Assembly (NCBI GenBank): GCA_032209605.1
Contig: JASFXZ010000035.1
Location: forward strand, 3,539,001-3,603,000
Length of the DNA stretch: 64,000 nucleotides
From: Mactromeris polynyma
Lineage: Eukaryota > Mollusca > Bivalvia > Venerida > Mactridae
Direction of reading: 5' to 3'
Positions 15,101-30,100 of this stretch are shown here, in pieces. Below the pieces are notes generated by a model. The model did no database searches. It saw only the letters and a list, made by a program, of their open reading frames with translations, and had not been told where the DNA came from. The position numbers and the translations under genes are program-made. Numbering within the stretch: position 1 is the first letter of the stretch; every line of letters begins with the position of its first letter.

Positions 15101-18100
15101 CCCACTTATTTAGCTATTTCAGTCCACGTCGGGTGACTGTTTTGTTGGACTTGTTTAATGATCCATAATATATTTATACACGATAATCGTGAGGAACGTC
15201 AGGGTTAATGATTTAATTACGCGTCCTTTTTCTATCCAATTTTCAGGCTACCATGTTAGCTCAGTCGGTAGAGCGCTCGACTGCCGATTTTGCGGTCGTA
15301 TGTTCGGAATCAGGTGGAGGCGTATGCTCTCCGTGAATATTTGACTGGTTTCATTTTCGAGTGGATAGGGCGATAAGCCAATTTAGAGGAAATGACTTAA
15401 TGAAGCCGCTAATCAAGGGAGATCACTCTTGACATTATCCATGCAAGCTGCACATGTTTAATTTCTGTATTTGAGATTAAAGAAATTTATACAAACAAGT
15501 ACATGCTTACTGCTGGCACAAGGAACAATGTTTTATTTCTGCTCATACTGCTGACAGTAGTAGTCACAATGCTGCTTGCTGCTCATATTGTTGACAGTAG
15601 TAGTCACAATGCTGCTTGCTGCTCATACTGCTGACAGTAGTAGTCACAATGCTGCTTGCTGCTCATACTGCTGACAGTAGTAGTCACAATGCTGCTTGCT
15701 GCTCATACTGCTGACAGTAGTAGTCACAATGCTGCTTGCTGCTCATACTGCTGACAGTAGTAGTCACAATGCTGCTTGCACAGCAAACATGAGTAATACT
15801 GCTATCTCCTGGTGGTGACATTTTAGCTTTAAGAGCACACGATTTCAACTTCAAGATTTCACGATTTCATCTTCATGAATTTACGTTTTCACGATTCTAA
15901 AGTCTTGATATCGCGTATTCAACTTAACAAATCACGATTTCAACTTCACGAATTCACGATTTTAACTTCCCGATTTCAACTTCATGAACTCACGATTTCA
16001 ACTTAACGAATTCACGATTTTAACTTCACAATTTTAAATTCATGAATTCATGATTTCAACTTCACGAATTCACAATCCGAACTTCACAATTTGAATTGCA
16101 CGAATTCACGATTTCAACTTCATGTTATTGATTCATAAAAACACTTCTGCACATGTCATTTTAAAACTGTAAAAGTACCCTTTATAGCCCATAAAACATC
16201 ACCGACATTATTATACTTAAAAGAAAATTAGAAAAAAATCGACACGATATCACCCACGTCACGATATCACCCACGTCACGATATCGCCCACGTCCGATTT
16301 TTTTTCAATATACACTTAACAAAAGTGATAATTACTCCGATGACATATTTAGGATATTGCAATTCAAGATGAATATATCATATTATTGGAACCGTGCATC
16401 AGAAATACGAAATTTAAGTGTATTTGCACATCATGGATTTATTAAGCGCCAACATCTTCATAACGAGTTGTAATAGTATTAGTAATTTGGTTTAAAAATG
16501 TTTAAATGGTTACAGCAAAATTGCCGATATTGAATATACTACAGTCTGTTATATTTAAAATTGTATAATTATTATAATATAAGAAATGTATTTATATATG
16601 TGAATGTATGTTTATGTGTATGTATAATTCTTTGTTTCATATAAGTGATTACGTCGATGGAAACTACTAATATGTACATTATATGTATATTTAATGATTG
16701 TTTCATGTACATGATCACCGTGCGATGCTTTACAATTTCGTTTCGGTAGAGCACACATGCAATTGGTGACTGTACATTTTAAAATTGCTCGATCATTATA
16801 GGTTATGCGCTCTTTGTAAGGGCCATTTCCTTGATGTTCCATTTAGATGTTCTAGGAGTTACCATTGACGTTAAATTATTTTGTATAATTATGTAATTGT
16901 GGATATGAAGCTTGGTACATGAATTGGATGCTTTGTTTTTAGCATGTATTTATCATTTAAATTATTCTGCCTCCACCAACAGAGATGAACCTCATATTTA
17001 ACAACTATTGTATACAATGTCCGATCACGGATACAATCATATACGTCTCAAATATACAAAAATAACATCCTATTATTATATATAACAGTATGTAAATAAC
17101 TACGCATTTATTTACCATTTCATTGTATCTTCTTGTCACGTATTGCTATGTATTATTTTCTATGTTATATTGATGTTTTGTCAATAACCTTTTATGGGTT
17201 TTAGTACAAATAAAAGTTCTTCTTCTTATCAAAATAGAAATTTAAGACACGAACAGTTCAATGTCTGTATTTAGCACATAATACAGCCTATTCATTGACA
17301 TAAATCCAATTACATGTTCACGCATGTACGCTCTACTTGTTAAGAGTTTGGGAAACATTCTTTTGCGTGGTTGTTTCATGATTGCGATATAACGTTGGAT
17401 TAAATACAGTAAAACCTCACTTAAAGACCACCTCAATATTAAGACAAGCCAGTTTTCAAGGGTCATAATGTAGGTCTTATTATTTACGTTTTACTTAATG
17501 ATAATTATGATAGAATATGACAATATCTTACACTGTATTTCACGTAGTTACCATACATGTTTTAATAATGCCCCAGTCATAGTGTCACGTTTTGGCTGCC
17601 ATGTTTCGCTACGTTGGGAAACGTCAATTGTGGAAACGAGCACTGTGGCTTGACATATGTTTATATTATGAAATAATAAAGATAAACTATTACTCTCTTA
17701 CCCACCCGATATATACATGTTCGAGGTACTCTTACCCACCCGATATATACATGTACGAGGTACTCTTACCCACCCGATATATACATGTACGAGGTACTCT
17801 TACACACCCGATATATACATGTACGAGGTACTCTTACCCACCCGATATATACATGTACGAGGTACTCTTACCCACCCGATATATACATGTACGAGGTACT
17901 CTTACACACCCGATATATACATGTACGAGGTACTCTTACCCACCCGATATATACATGTACGAGGTACTCTTACCCACCCGATATATACATGTACGAGGTA
18001 CTCTTACACACCCGATATATACATGTACGAGGTACTCTTACCCACCCGATATATACATGTACGAGGTACTCTTACCCACCCGATATATACATGTACGAGG

Positions 18101-21100
18101 TACTCTTACCCACCCGATATATACATGTACGAGGTACTCTTACCCACCCGATATATACATGTACGAGGTACTCTTACCCACCCGATATATACATGTACGA
18201 GGTACTCTTACCCACCCGATATATACATGTACGAGGTACACTTACACACCCGATATATACATGTACGAGGTACTCTTACCCACCCGATATATACATGTAC
18301 GAGGTACTCTTACCCACCCGATATATACATGTACGAGGTACTCTAACCCACCCGATATATACATGTACGAGGTACTCTTACCCACCCGATATATACATGT
18401 ACGAGGTACTCTTACACACCCGATATATACATGTACGAGGTACAACTTCATTATTATCAACGTTCATCAAAAGTTTTATTTTTTAACAATTTACTCATAA
18501 TTCATAACTAAAAAGTCGATATTATTTGTATGATAACACAAATTAATTGGTATTAACCTCAAATCTGACCGCATGGCTTACGCACATTCATTATTATGAC
18601 TTTTTTATATTTTTTTATAACGTAAATGTTATTTATCGGCATATCACCAGATTATTATCGCGACAATTTCCATTTGACCTAATTAAACAAACGTGACATT
18701 TTTTTTGTTATGACGTCGATATTATAAATCGTATATCACCCGTATCACAAGGGCATACTTATTCAAAATCAGTTACTGTTTAATAATATATTATAAAATA
18801 CAGTCTGCGTACATACGAGCCGGGGGAAAACAGATACAGTTAAACCTCAATAATAAGACCACCCTTGGGACCCTTGAAAACTGGTCTTTATATTGAGATG
18901 GTCTTAATATATACGTATATTCTGATAGTATTACATACATGTGTATCGTAAATACTATTGCTCGGAAGATTAAACGGTTAACCGGTTAGTAAAATAACCG
19001 AATACAGACATTCCTAATATATAGCCATCTGAGATGAGAGAAAAACATATTTAGGACGCATTTATGCAATTCTCAAATCACTGACTAAAACACTAGACAT
19101 CTCAAACATTTCAAGTTCCAAACCGGACCGTCTAGACTAGTGTTTTCATAAAGAACGTACCGGACCATTTGAAAGTTGGTATACAAATTTCCAACGTAGC
19201 TTAAGATCAACCGTCAGCAGCATTAGCAACCAAGCTGTTGTGCGACCAACAATGTATCGACTACTAACATAATATACTGACTAGGATAGTTATCTCCCTT
19301 TATGTACAGAATGCCAAGCAAAGGAGCTATCAGTACCCTTTTCACGTCTATGGTATGACGCAAAAAAAGATCGAACCCACGACATCCCGCACTCAAAGCG
19401 GACACTCTACCGATTGAGCTATTAAGATGATTTACTCCGAAAAGCAACCGCCTCAAGAACCAAGGTTTTTTTCTTTGATGCAGCTCATGTCCGGAATATG
19501 GTTTAATGATTAACATTTTCGCATCATGGAGAAGTTTGTACATAAAGTAGATGACGGCAGTTTTGATCATTTTTCCCGTTGATGTTCGTTTCATGTATTT
19601 ATGTCAGACACGTTTTATCACATAAAGTTGAGACATCGACGAGTTGTATAGTGCTATTATATTGACCGCGAACAGATATATGGACTTTCAGGACCGATCC
19701 ATGCCAGTTTAGGTAAGGAAATGCTCTCGTGCGTAAAGCTATAACTGCTGTCTGGTTTACTTCAGGGATTTCAACGGGATATTCGAATATTCGTTTGTGC
19801 GTCCGAATATTCGAATACTGATTAGGCATTCGAATATTCGATAAAAATATGTGTTCAATATAAAAGCTGAAAGCAAGTGTATTAAATTTCAACGATGGGT
19901 ATTATCACATTGAATGACATTTTACGCGTGAAAATAATATCTACATACGTTAATTTACATGTCATGTTGTATATTTGTGGACAAGAGAGATATTACACTC
20001 TGGTGATGTCAGTTATGCCCTGAAATTATTAGTAATCGCGGGGATTGACCAGTTTAAAACACAAAATTGATAAGCATAAACTAAAAGTTAAACTTCGAAT
20101 TTCAAATATATTATTATTAAATAAGAAGGTCGAATGTTTGAATATTCGTTCGGAAGGTTGACCGAATGTTCGAATACCAAAGTTGCCGTTCGTTGACATC
20201 CCCTTCGCTCATTTTGTACAAGGTGGACAAAATTCTACTTGTAAAATTCATGAAGGGGATTTTGTCCACCTTGTAAAATTCATGAAGGGGATTTTGTCCA
20301 CCTTGTACGAAATGAGCGAAGGGGATTTTGTCCGGAGGGGGTTTTGTCCTACACTCGAGACCGGACAAAATGTCCGGTTTAAGGGGGTTTCCGGATTAAA
20401 GGGGTTTTAAGAACTGGATAAGATTTGGCACCTTTTTTTCAAACGGGGACATTTGGATCTATATTTAGTTTAGTATTGATTTGTATCAAAGTTCCATACA
20501 ACCATTAAATCTGAAATGTGAAAATCTGACCAAAAATTCATAAATAAACTAATCATTTAATTACCTTGATGAGTTGAACTTTGTCATCTAGTGACAGTTC
20601 AGTATGTTTGCATTTTGCGGTGGTGTAGACATTGTTTTACATTACAGGAAAATTATGTAATATGTACGTTCTCTCTTAAAGATATGATTTCAAATTAAAA
20701 AACAATTCCAATGCTTGCAAAATATCGCTTACTTTAGTGAATGTATAAAATTATTACGGTCGACTTGTTGTGAAGTTTCTGCTTCATATACTAGAGCTGG
20801 TTGACGTGACTAACTGCACACACATTTATGATGACTTACCATTTTATGAAATGAGTTAACGGTTACGGCGGGTTTCTCTTTATTATTATATCCCCAATAC
20901 GGATCACTTTTCTCATCTAAATCGTACAATATTAAATACGTTCTTGTTTATACATGAACTTAAAAAAAGAAACATTTTAACCCTTATTTGTTGATTGTAA
21001 TCAGTAATTTCTGGGTCGACTTAGAAAAAAAGCCTATGACAGACACAGTATTAATTGTCAAGTCTAACTACAGCAACACCAATTAATCGTATTTAAAAAT

Positions 21101-24100
21101 GCAATCACGTGATGTGACTCATTTATATATGTGCACCTGCCGAACAGAAATCAGCTACATCTGTCGACAGCGAGTGCAAACAAAAACACGATAAACTAGG
21201 TTAACCTAACCGGTCTACAAGCGAAGAAATTACTGTATCGCATCGATGTCGAATCCACCGCTATTAACATCATTATCTAATTCTCTAAAACTGTCTAGAT
21301 ACCTTAACCTATTTGGAGATGAATACATTTTAGATTGAAATCATTCGCTTGAACCTATTATGTTTCTTTAATTACAGAATTGACTCTGTTTGAAGCAAAA
21401 AACAAAGTCGGACCACACAGGGTAACGATAAGCATAGATGGCAAAGAACCAGTAATCAAAGGATCAGCAGACGGTATCTCAACTAACACAAAATATCCCG
21501 CCATTTTTGATATTCAAACAGCGATTCATGACGTCACAAAATTAGGAGTCAGTCATTGGCTAACCGAATATTCCATCAACAGGTGCGAATTACGTCATGG
21601 AAATCAAGCTTGGCACGTAAAACGGTATTTACCACGTGCGAATGACCCAAACATCTCTAATGCCTATTATTTGGAACAAAAACTTATTCACGCATCATCA
21701 GTTGAAGAGTACACTCGTCGCATTGAATCAAGAGAAAGGTAAATTTAACATAATGAATACTGATATATGATTGGCTTACGGGCGAGCTAGTTATGACGTA
21801 CCTGATTACGTGAATACATTTGAACCAATCACAATGCTCGTTCTTTAGCCTAATACATATGAATCACAATTGTTGCAGCTAACTCTAAGGGGGAGAACTC
21901 GTGACATGATATTGCTGGTTGTATTATAACGAAACGTTTAGCTCTCATGGAATGAAACCTTACGTAACATTTGACGTATTCAATTAAAGTAATAGTATGG
22001 CTTTGCTATTTGCCTATCACTGTTGTGTAAACCAATCAAATCTTACGTAACATTTGACGTATTCAATTAAAGTAATAGTATGGCTTTGCTATTTGCCTAT
22101 CAGTGTTGTGTATATACCAATTAAATCTTACGTAACATTTGACGTATTCAATTAAAGTAATATTATGGCTTTGCTATTTGCATATCAGTGTTGTGTAAAA
22201 CAATCAAATCTTACTTTAACCACTAAACAAACTTCTCTTCAACCGAACAACATTTGTAACCTTGACGCGGAGTGGTTAAACTTTCGTTAAGGGGTATGTT
22301 CCCTTACCGAAATCCACTGAATTTCGGTGAACCTGATTTACAGAAATCTATTTTGGGTCTGGAGTGACCCGCACTCGTCACATCTCGGCATTTTCTTATG
22401 TTGCACAACAAATCTTAACCTTCAAATTGCGCCGACCATCTTTTTTCAAGATATTTCTGGTTTTAAATAGGGCAATACATTACTATTGTTCGTATTTAAG
22501 ATGATTAAGTCAGTTTGCAAAAACAATGGATGAAGCCCTTTCCGATATTTTATGTCCAAATGTGCCAGTTACATCTTTAATAATTTGTCCTTAGCTGTTG
22601 AATCTTATTGGGATAATCGTAGCGTCGCTTGTCGCTGGCGATACAACGAATCTACGATGGCTGTTATAGGATTCCGTACTCGACCGACTTTTTTTTTACT
22701 GAAAATAAATATATAAATTACTGAGTAATAACTTTACGCGTAACATGTGGTGACTATATATACCTTTTAATTTCGACGTAAAGGTACACATTGGTTTTAC
22801 TGAGGATACATACCGTGTACGGGTGATAGTTATGTTCAGATAAAATCTTTTTCAATTTCACCTTCAATAAGCTTGCCTTAAGGTAAACGTTTAAAATGGT
22901 TTACGTGTATTATTAATATTAATATACACTAAATAACAAAAGAATGAAACCCGTCGAGTAAAATTTGATTTCAACATCATATACTGATTGATATAAATGC
23001 TAGCAGAAATTATGAAGTAGCAGTATAAGGGATGTACAGAATAACACAATATTGGTGACCTTGGGACAATCAGGCGTGTCTCAACTCTTAAACTATAAGT
23101 TAAACCAAAATATAATGCAGAATACAGTAAAACCTCAATTAAAGACCCCTAAAAAATAACACCACCCCGAAATTAAGAACACAATATTCAAGTCAATCTT
23201 CACTGATTTGCTCTTTATTCAACCTCAATAATAAGACCACCTCAATAAAAATACCACCTCAAAATTGAGAACACAATATTCAAGTCCATTTTCACTGATT
23301 TGCTCTTTAGTCAACCTCAATATGAAGACCAGTTTACAGGGGTTCCAATGGTGGTCTTATTATTGAGGTTTTACTGTATTTTCGGTCTTTCAAAAAGCCA
23401 CCATTGATATCAACCAGTACGTAACAGGTTTGGTCCGACACAACTTCTTGCTAATTACATATACGTATATAAAACTTCTGAATAAATATAACTAATAGAC
23501 TTATCACTTGGTGTTAATTTACATTAATAATTTTAAACAAACAATAAAAAATCTCTTCAGTCCATTTATATCTTTAACATTTATTTGATCATTAAACATA
23601 ATTATTTGCATTGTATTCAAAATTATCACCCAATGAAACTTATATATGAGATATAAAAATGGAATTTCTTGAAAACGGAATTACGAAACGAACTAATTCG
23701 CAAATTAGCGGAATGGTCGGATAGAAAGTGAATATTTAAACTATTAAAAAAATATTTTTCTTAATATGGTGAAGCAATTGAAAACGCGGAATAGACGCAG
23801 GTAAATCTTTTAATCTTTTTTTTAGAAATATAATAGTCGTCAGTTTCTTACACATCCTCTATATAAAGTTGGGAATCCATCTTGCTTTGTTTCTCTATAC
23901 TGTTGAGATGTTGTGAAAATCCCTTCAGACTGGGAGACAAGCTCAACGCCATCTTAACCGAATCCTTTTCTAAAAAATACAGTCAAACCTCGATAATAAG
24001 ACCACCATTGGGACGCTTGAAAACTGGTCTTAATATTGAGGTGGACTTAATATTGAGGTTGAATAAAGAGCAAAACAGTGAAAATGGACTCACAAAATGA

Positions 24101-27100
24101 GTTCTTAATTTTGAGATGGTCTTAATATTGAGGTGGTCATTGTTTGGTGTTTTACTGTATATTATAAGAGAGCTTACGATGCTTCCCGACAAAAGTCCGG
24201 CAAACAAATAAGAAAGAAAAAAACCCATTTACTATCAGCGAATCGAGAGAGAAATACAATTCAGTCGACGAAACTATCTACATGCACAATAATCCATCAC
24301 CTTACTTCGAGTAGCTGGGATTGTTTTAATCGTTTATTTTTCAATGTTTCAGACAATCTGAACGCACAGCCAATGATCTGTCAGTAGCGACATCTTTCAT
24401 CCAACCATCTCAAATTATTGAGTCACGTGATAGTCGGAAGTCACGTGCTATATCTTATGTTGAAGTGAACGACTCCAACGAAGTAAAAATGAGCGACAAT
24501 GGCACGATAAACCCGAGTTATGAACCGGTGGACCGGAACAACATTTCCGGAAAACCTGAAATGGCTGTTAACATGTCTGATTCAAATGAAGAAAAAGAGC
24601 TTAACGAAAGTATTGACTCTACTGGACAGGTTGCAAGAAAACCAGTTGACATAAGGATAGAAATATCTGATGAACAAGGGAAACTAAAGGTACTATCATA
24701 TTATTTATTGTCGTGTCATCCCTATTTAAAGGATCAACCATTTCTGACTTTCTGAGACACCTACTTTCTGAGCACATTCACTTCCCGATTCATATCCTCT
24801 AATGCCAATCATCAGGCAGGTAGATACACGGTAACCATTATTTAACTAGCTGGCGGCTCACCAACCGGCCATATCAGAACGGACCGCTATCGGGATTCGA
24901 ACCTTCGACCCCCCGCTCCCAAGGCGGATGCCTTAACCACTCGGCCTAGTATTATTTAATACACAAAGCCTGTTATAATTAAAGGAGAATATACCTATAA
25001 AATATGTGTCCAATATTTAAAAAAAAATCTTGCGAATTTACTTTTTCAAGGATCCTGATGCGGAAGCTGACGTCATCGCAGACTCGACGTCAAATAATGA
25101 CGTTCTTAAGGGAACCAGGGGAATCGTAAAAAAGGGAACCATAGTTGACAGAATAAGTAGGTCGGCAAAACCAACACTTGATACAAGGTATGTATGTACA
25201 AATTACCAATAGAGAGTTCCCACATTTACAATATTTACCTCCCTTATTCTGAATAGTCTGCCATATTGAAACGCAATTTCCTTTAAGTGTATAGGGAATA
25301 TAATATAATAATCGGATATAACACAACTTATCCATTATGCTCATGTGGGCAGTTGGCTCAAACAGTTGGAGAAAAAGTGGTTGTCACGTGCAAATTCTCT
25401 TGGTATTTTCTCAATTATCACATATTTGGGAATTACTCCTATATGTGCTTATCAGTTTTGCTCATCAAAATGGCTGGTGATTAAGAACAAGGGGGGTAAA
25501 TATTGTAAATGTGGGAACTATCTGTTGGCTAAACGTTTGCAAGTTAGCATGTCTACAAATATGATTTTGTTTTACCTTGTGAATATTGTTGTATTGTAAT
25601 GCGATAATAATATCTTATATTCTATTCAGAATGTACATGTACTTTTTGTTTTGGGGAATTTGTGTTTTATTTGTTGACTTGAAACTTGTGTTCTTAATTT
25701 CGGGGTGGTGTTATTTTTAGGGGTCTTTAATTGAGACTTTACTGTATTCTGCATTATATTTTGGTTTAACTTATAGTTTAAGAGTTGAGACACGGCTGAT
25801 TGTCCCAAGGTCACCAGGTTTTGGCCGTAGGTTTTTTACTGCAGCGAAATGGACGTAGGTTAAAGAACATACACACAATAGATTTCTGTAACATAACCAG
25901 GCATTGTTCAACTTTCATATTTCAAAGCTTCAGTAGATGGTTTTTTTTAAATTTATTTCCGCATATTATTCTTGCTTTATGTGACATGGAACCCCCCTAA
26001 TATCAACCCCTTAAAACAGATGTCGTCAAACAGAGCCAGCCTTTACCAGACGAGAAATATATTCTTTGTTTGTTTATTCTGAATTCTCATCTTTTTATCA
26101 CACCGAATAATTTTTTACCAGATTGAATTGTTTTTTACCAAACTGACGGTCAGACACATTTGCCCAACTCGTTTTCGTTGTCAGAAGCTATTTACTAGGC
26201 GAATGTTACTTCTCACAAATTTGATCGTTCTTGCAATACAAAAACATTGGCATTGTAGAGAGGTGTTGTGTTATTAAGGGGTCCTGCTATACACGATTCC
26301 TTTGTAAACATCTGAGAAACAATTCTTATCGTTTCAATCTTCATGTCATCCATTCATTCCTTTCCCCCCTTTTTTGTTGGTCCCTTAACTTCTCCATGGT
26401 TGTTTTTGATTGTCGGCTAGACCATCCCTTGGTCCCCATGTTTACCCTTGTACCACCAAATCCCTCATGTTTCGGTGACTATTGGTTCCCCTGGAGGGAG
26501 GCATTGCTTTGAGTATGGGGCGTTCCCTGCAACAACTCTCTCTTTCTAGTCGTACTATGCTTGTCAGTCTCTTTCGTCATGTGGATAAAATCGAAGTCTA
26601 TTCTCAACGCTCATATAGACCATGCTATTTACAATTAAAGTTCATTTATATTTGATACAACAATAGCTAAATCTTACTCTGATTTTTCAAATATATATTA
26701 TCTCCCCTTCCTTCTACAATGCAACCTCTTCAGAGCAACACGCTTTTGCAAATGCAAACTACGACTGTTATCGAGAGGTTGTTGATCTAGAGAGGTTAAA
26801 TGTGTTATTACTTTTACTACGATAAAATAGATATTGTTGTTGAAGAGAGGTTTTTGAAATAGAGAGGTTAAATTTGTATTTCACTTTTAGTGACTTTTAC
26901 TACGATGAACTTGATACTGTTGTCCTTGTATTTTAATTTTGTATTTGTTTACCAATATCAGGAAAGCGATGACTCGAGGTGAAGCGTTTTTTGCTTCTAT
27001 GACTTGGACGTAGGTTAAATCAGTTGTTGTTGTTTTTTGGTGTTTTAATATCGTGCGGGTAATACATTATATGCTTGTTGTTTGTCTAAATATCTAGATA

Positions 27101-30100
27101 GTATCATTGATTTATAGACTTATGTTGAGGTCAATATGTCGTATCGTTGACTTGTCTTAAGGTAATATTCTCTGAGATCGTGGTGCGAGGTCAATATTAC
27201 TTCTAGACAGGTCATTAAAATGCATATTTACTACAAGATGTGTCTATAAATCATATATACCCTGCGTTTAAGTGCATGTGATGTTACAATATCGAGTCGT
27301 ACCAATAAAGTTACTTTTTTGCTGCGCCGTTATATTTTCACGTCGTGAAAATTACAATAGGCCAGAAAATATCAAATTTTCAAGTTGTTATAGACTTTAG
27401 TTAACACATGTGCGCAGCGCTACCTATTGATTAAATCAGCATGACTCAGCAGGGTATATCAACCAATTATTCATATATTTTACTAACTGCATGATGATTT
27501 TTTGCTTAACTTAAAACGCGATTACATACAAACGGGTCTGCGAGCATTAATATACACTGGTGTTTGGTTATACTAGAATCATTTGTTCAAATTCGGATAT
27601 TATCGCCTTAAACATTTATTACAGATTTGTTCATACTATGATCATTTGTTCTGACTCGGATATTATCGCTTTAAACATTGGTTAGAATTATGTTCATATT
27701 AGAATCATTTGTTCAGACTCGGATAATATCGCCTTAAACATTTGTTAGGAATAGCTTCATATACTAGAATCATTTGTTCAGACTCGGATATAATCGGCTT
27801 AAACATGTGTCAGAGATATGTTCTTAAATCGGATAAGTTTTGTTCTTACTGTTACGAGTTGACGATATTCAGATATTCCTATGTTAAGGAATAAACTATT
27901 GATCGCAATTGTCCGGATTTCTCAAGATTAGGACATCGGTCGTTTCGAAGATAAAAAACTTCAGGGACAAGTCTAATAAAATTCGGTACTTTATATATAC
28001 CCTCACATTGGTATTCATTATTCAACTTAAAGTTTAATATAACAGTTTTATATGATGACATTTCGGCTTCAAGAATTCTCAAATTCAACTTCATGAATTC
28101 ACGAGTTGAACTAAATGAAATCACGATTTCAACTTCATGAATTCACGAGTTGAACTAAATGAAATCACGATTTCAACTTCATGAATTCACGAGTTGAACT
28201 AAATGAAATCACGATTTCAACTTCATGAATTCGTGAAAATTCATAAAATCGTGAATTCGTGAAATTAAAATCGTGAATTCATGAAGTTGAAATCGCAAAT
28301 TCTTGAAGATAAAATGTCACCATCACTTTAGTTGTATAGAGGTAACTATGGTGACCTTGTTGTATCTGCTTCACTGTATCTTATCTACTGCTTGAAGCCT
28401 TCTTGCATATTTATTCTGTCATATTCTATATGCTATCCAACTCATAATGCTCAGTGTTATCACGGACATATAAACCATGGATTGGTTACATCCAACTGTG
28501 TCAATGTATAATTTGTTTGAACTCTCGCGAGCTACGAGATTTCTTCGGAGATCAAACCCGTGATATCAATGTTGCGACGTCCGCCTTCTTGTTTCTGAAT
28601 CGAGTGAAGTTGACATTTTGATCGGTCGTAATCGTCATATTTAAACATTTTTTCAGTTTTATTGAATACTTCTTTTAATTACTACATTTAGACTATTAAG
28701 AATTACACTTACCAAAAGGTAATTACACCGACATTTAAGTGCTAATCAACAGAGCCAGCAACGGACGTAAACGAACGGAGATTGCCGACTATCGCGCACG
28801 ATTAAGTGGTGGACATTCACGATACTTACCTAGCGCTCGCTAAGGATTGTGGGTAAAGTATTTCTTGTTATCGCTTCACCGTTATCAGCCAGCTTCCAAT
28901 CCTTGGTTTATATGTCCGTGGTACAATTAAAATGTTTTATACACATCTCACGTTATTTCCATTGTAATCATATATGGTGAAACTAAGCATAATTAAAAAT
29001 AATAAACATCTCTTCGACTTTCATATCACATGCGCAAAAGAGCGAATTTGGTTGTCCGCGCATGTGATACTGTTACCGGATGTGCAATATAGACAGTTTC
29101 ACGTGTTTCTTTTGTACTCATACATTACAATTGGCAATACAATTGTTAATTAATGAATGTTAAAAGGGATGACGGTCTGAGTTCACAGAAGATGTTGATA
29201 TAGTTATATACAGACATATTGACTAAATACGCAGCCACGGCTAAAAATCTCCAGCTTTGAGACTCATTCTCCCGCTTTTCGGGGAGCAATCTCGATTTGC
29301 CTTCTGAAAAGGTTCACATGTATCATATTGTAGTCGTTGAATTGCATAGTGAGAACGTACTATATCATTGCACACTGGATATATTACTAGTATGTAGTCT
29401 ATGTATTATGTAAACTGATTCTCGTTTGATCAATTGTTATCGATTCATATCCGACTTACGTTATAGTGCGGTGTTATTAACCGCGAACGTATTATATTAC
29501 CTAGACCATTACATTTCAAAATAAGTGTATTGCAATGTTCATGTGTGTCTGGAAACTTGTCGAAGAAAAACCTGAGGCTTTGATAGAAAAGTAAACCAAA
29601 CAACTTTTATAAATTTACGCACGAGAACATTTCCTTACCTAAATTGACATGGATCGTGAAAGAGTTCATACACATGTTCGCGGTCAATCTAACAGCACTA
29701 TAACAATGCTTTATTATACAAATTACTAATTAGTAACCAAAGTACTTCAAAGGTACAAAATAGCAGAGGAATACGAAACAGTCCTGGCGTTTGGAGTGAA
29801 ACAAAAAGTCATTCTATATACAGAGGCAACTGAGTTTAGTGTAAATTTATTTATTTGTCACTGATTGCTATACATCAGCGGCGAACGTTTATAACACGCC
29901 ATGGCAAAATTCGTGTAATCTAACAATAACCGGTCAAGGGAGCTAATTTATTCGTGTGCCGTTTGTCGATGTAGAGAGTTGTCGTTCCTGGGGAGGGTTT
30001 TACGTTTACATAGCATGGGAAGCATTGTAAATGTCGTTCAATGGAGGGAATCGCTAAAGAGAGGTGTATTTCCAGGAGGGAATATAGTACACGTTTAATG

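Noticed and set aside
17592..18500. 302-codon ORF and two overlapping ORFs
   Set aside because: They are translations of a 34-bp satellite that lacks stops in all plus frames; no splice or start context.
21248..21340. Short ATG ORF just before NOX5 exon 2 as an alternative start
   Set aside because: It meets a stop before exon 2 and has no usable GT donor in the remaining few dozen bases.
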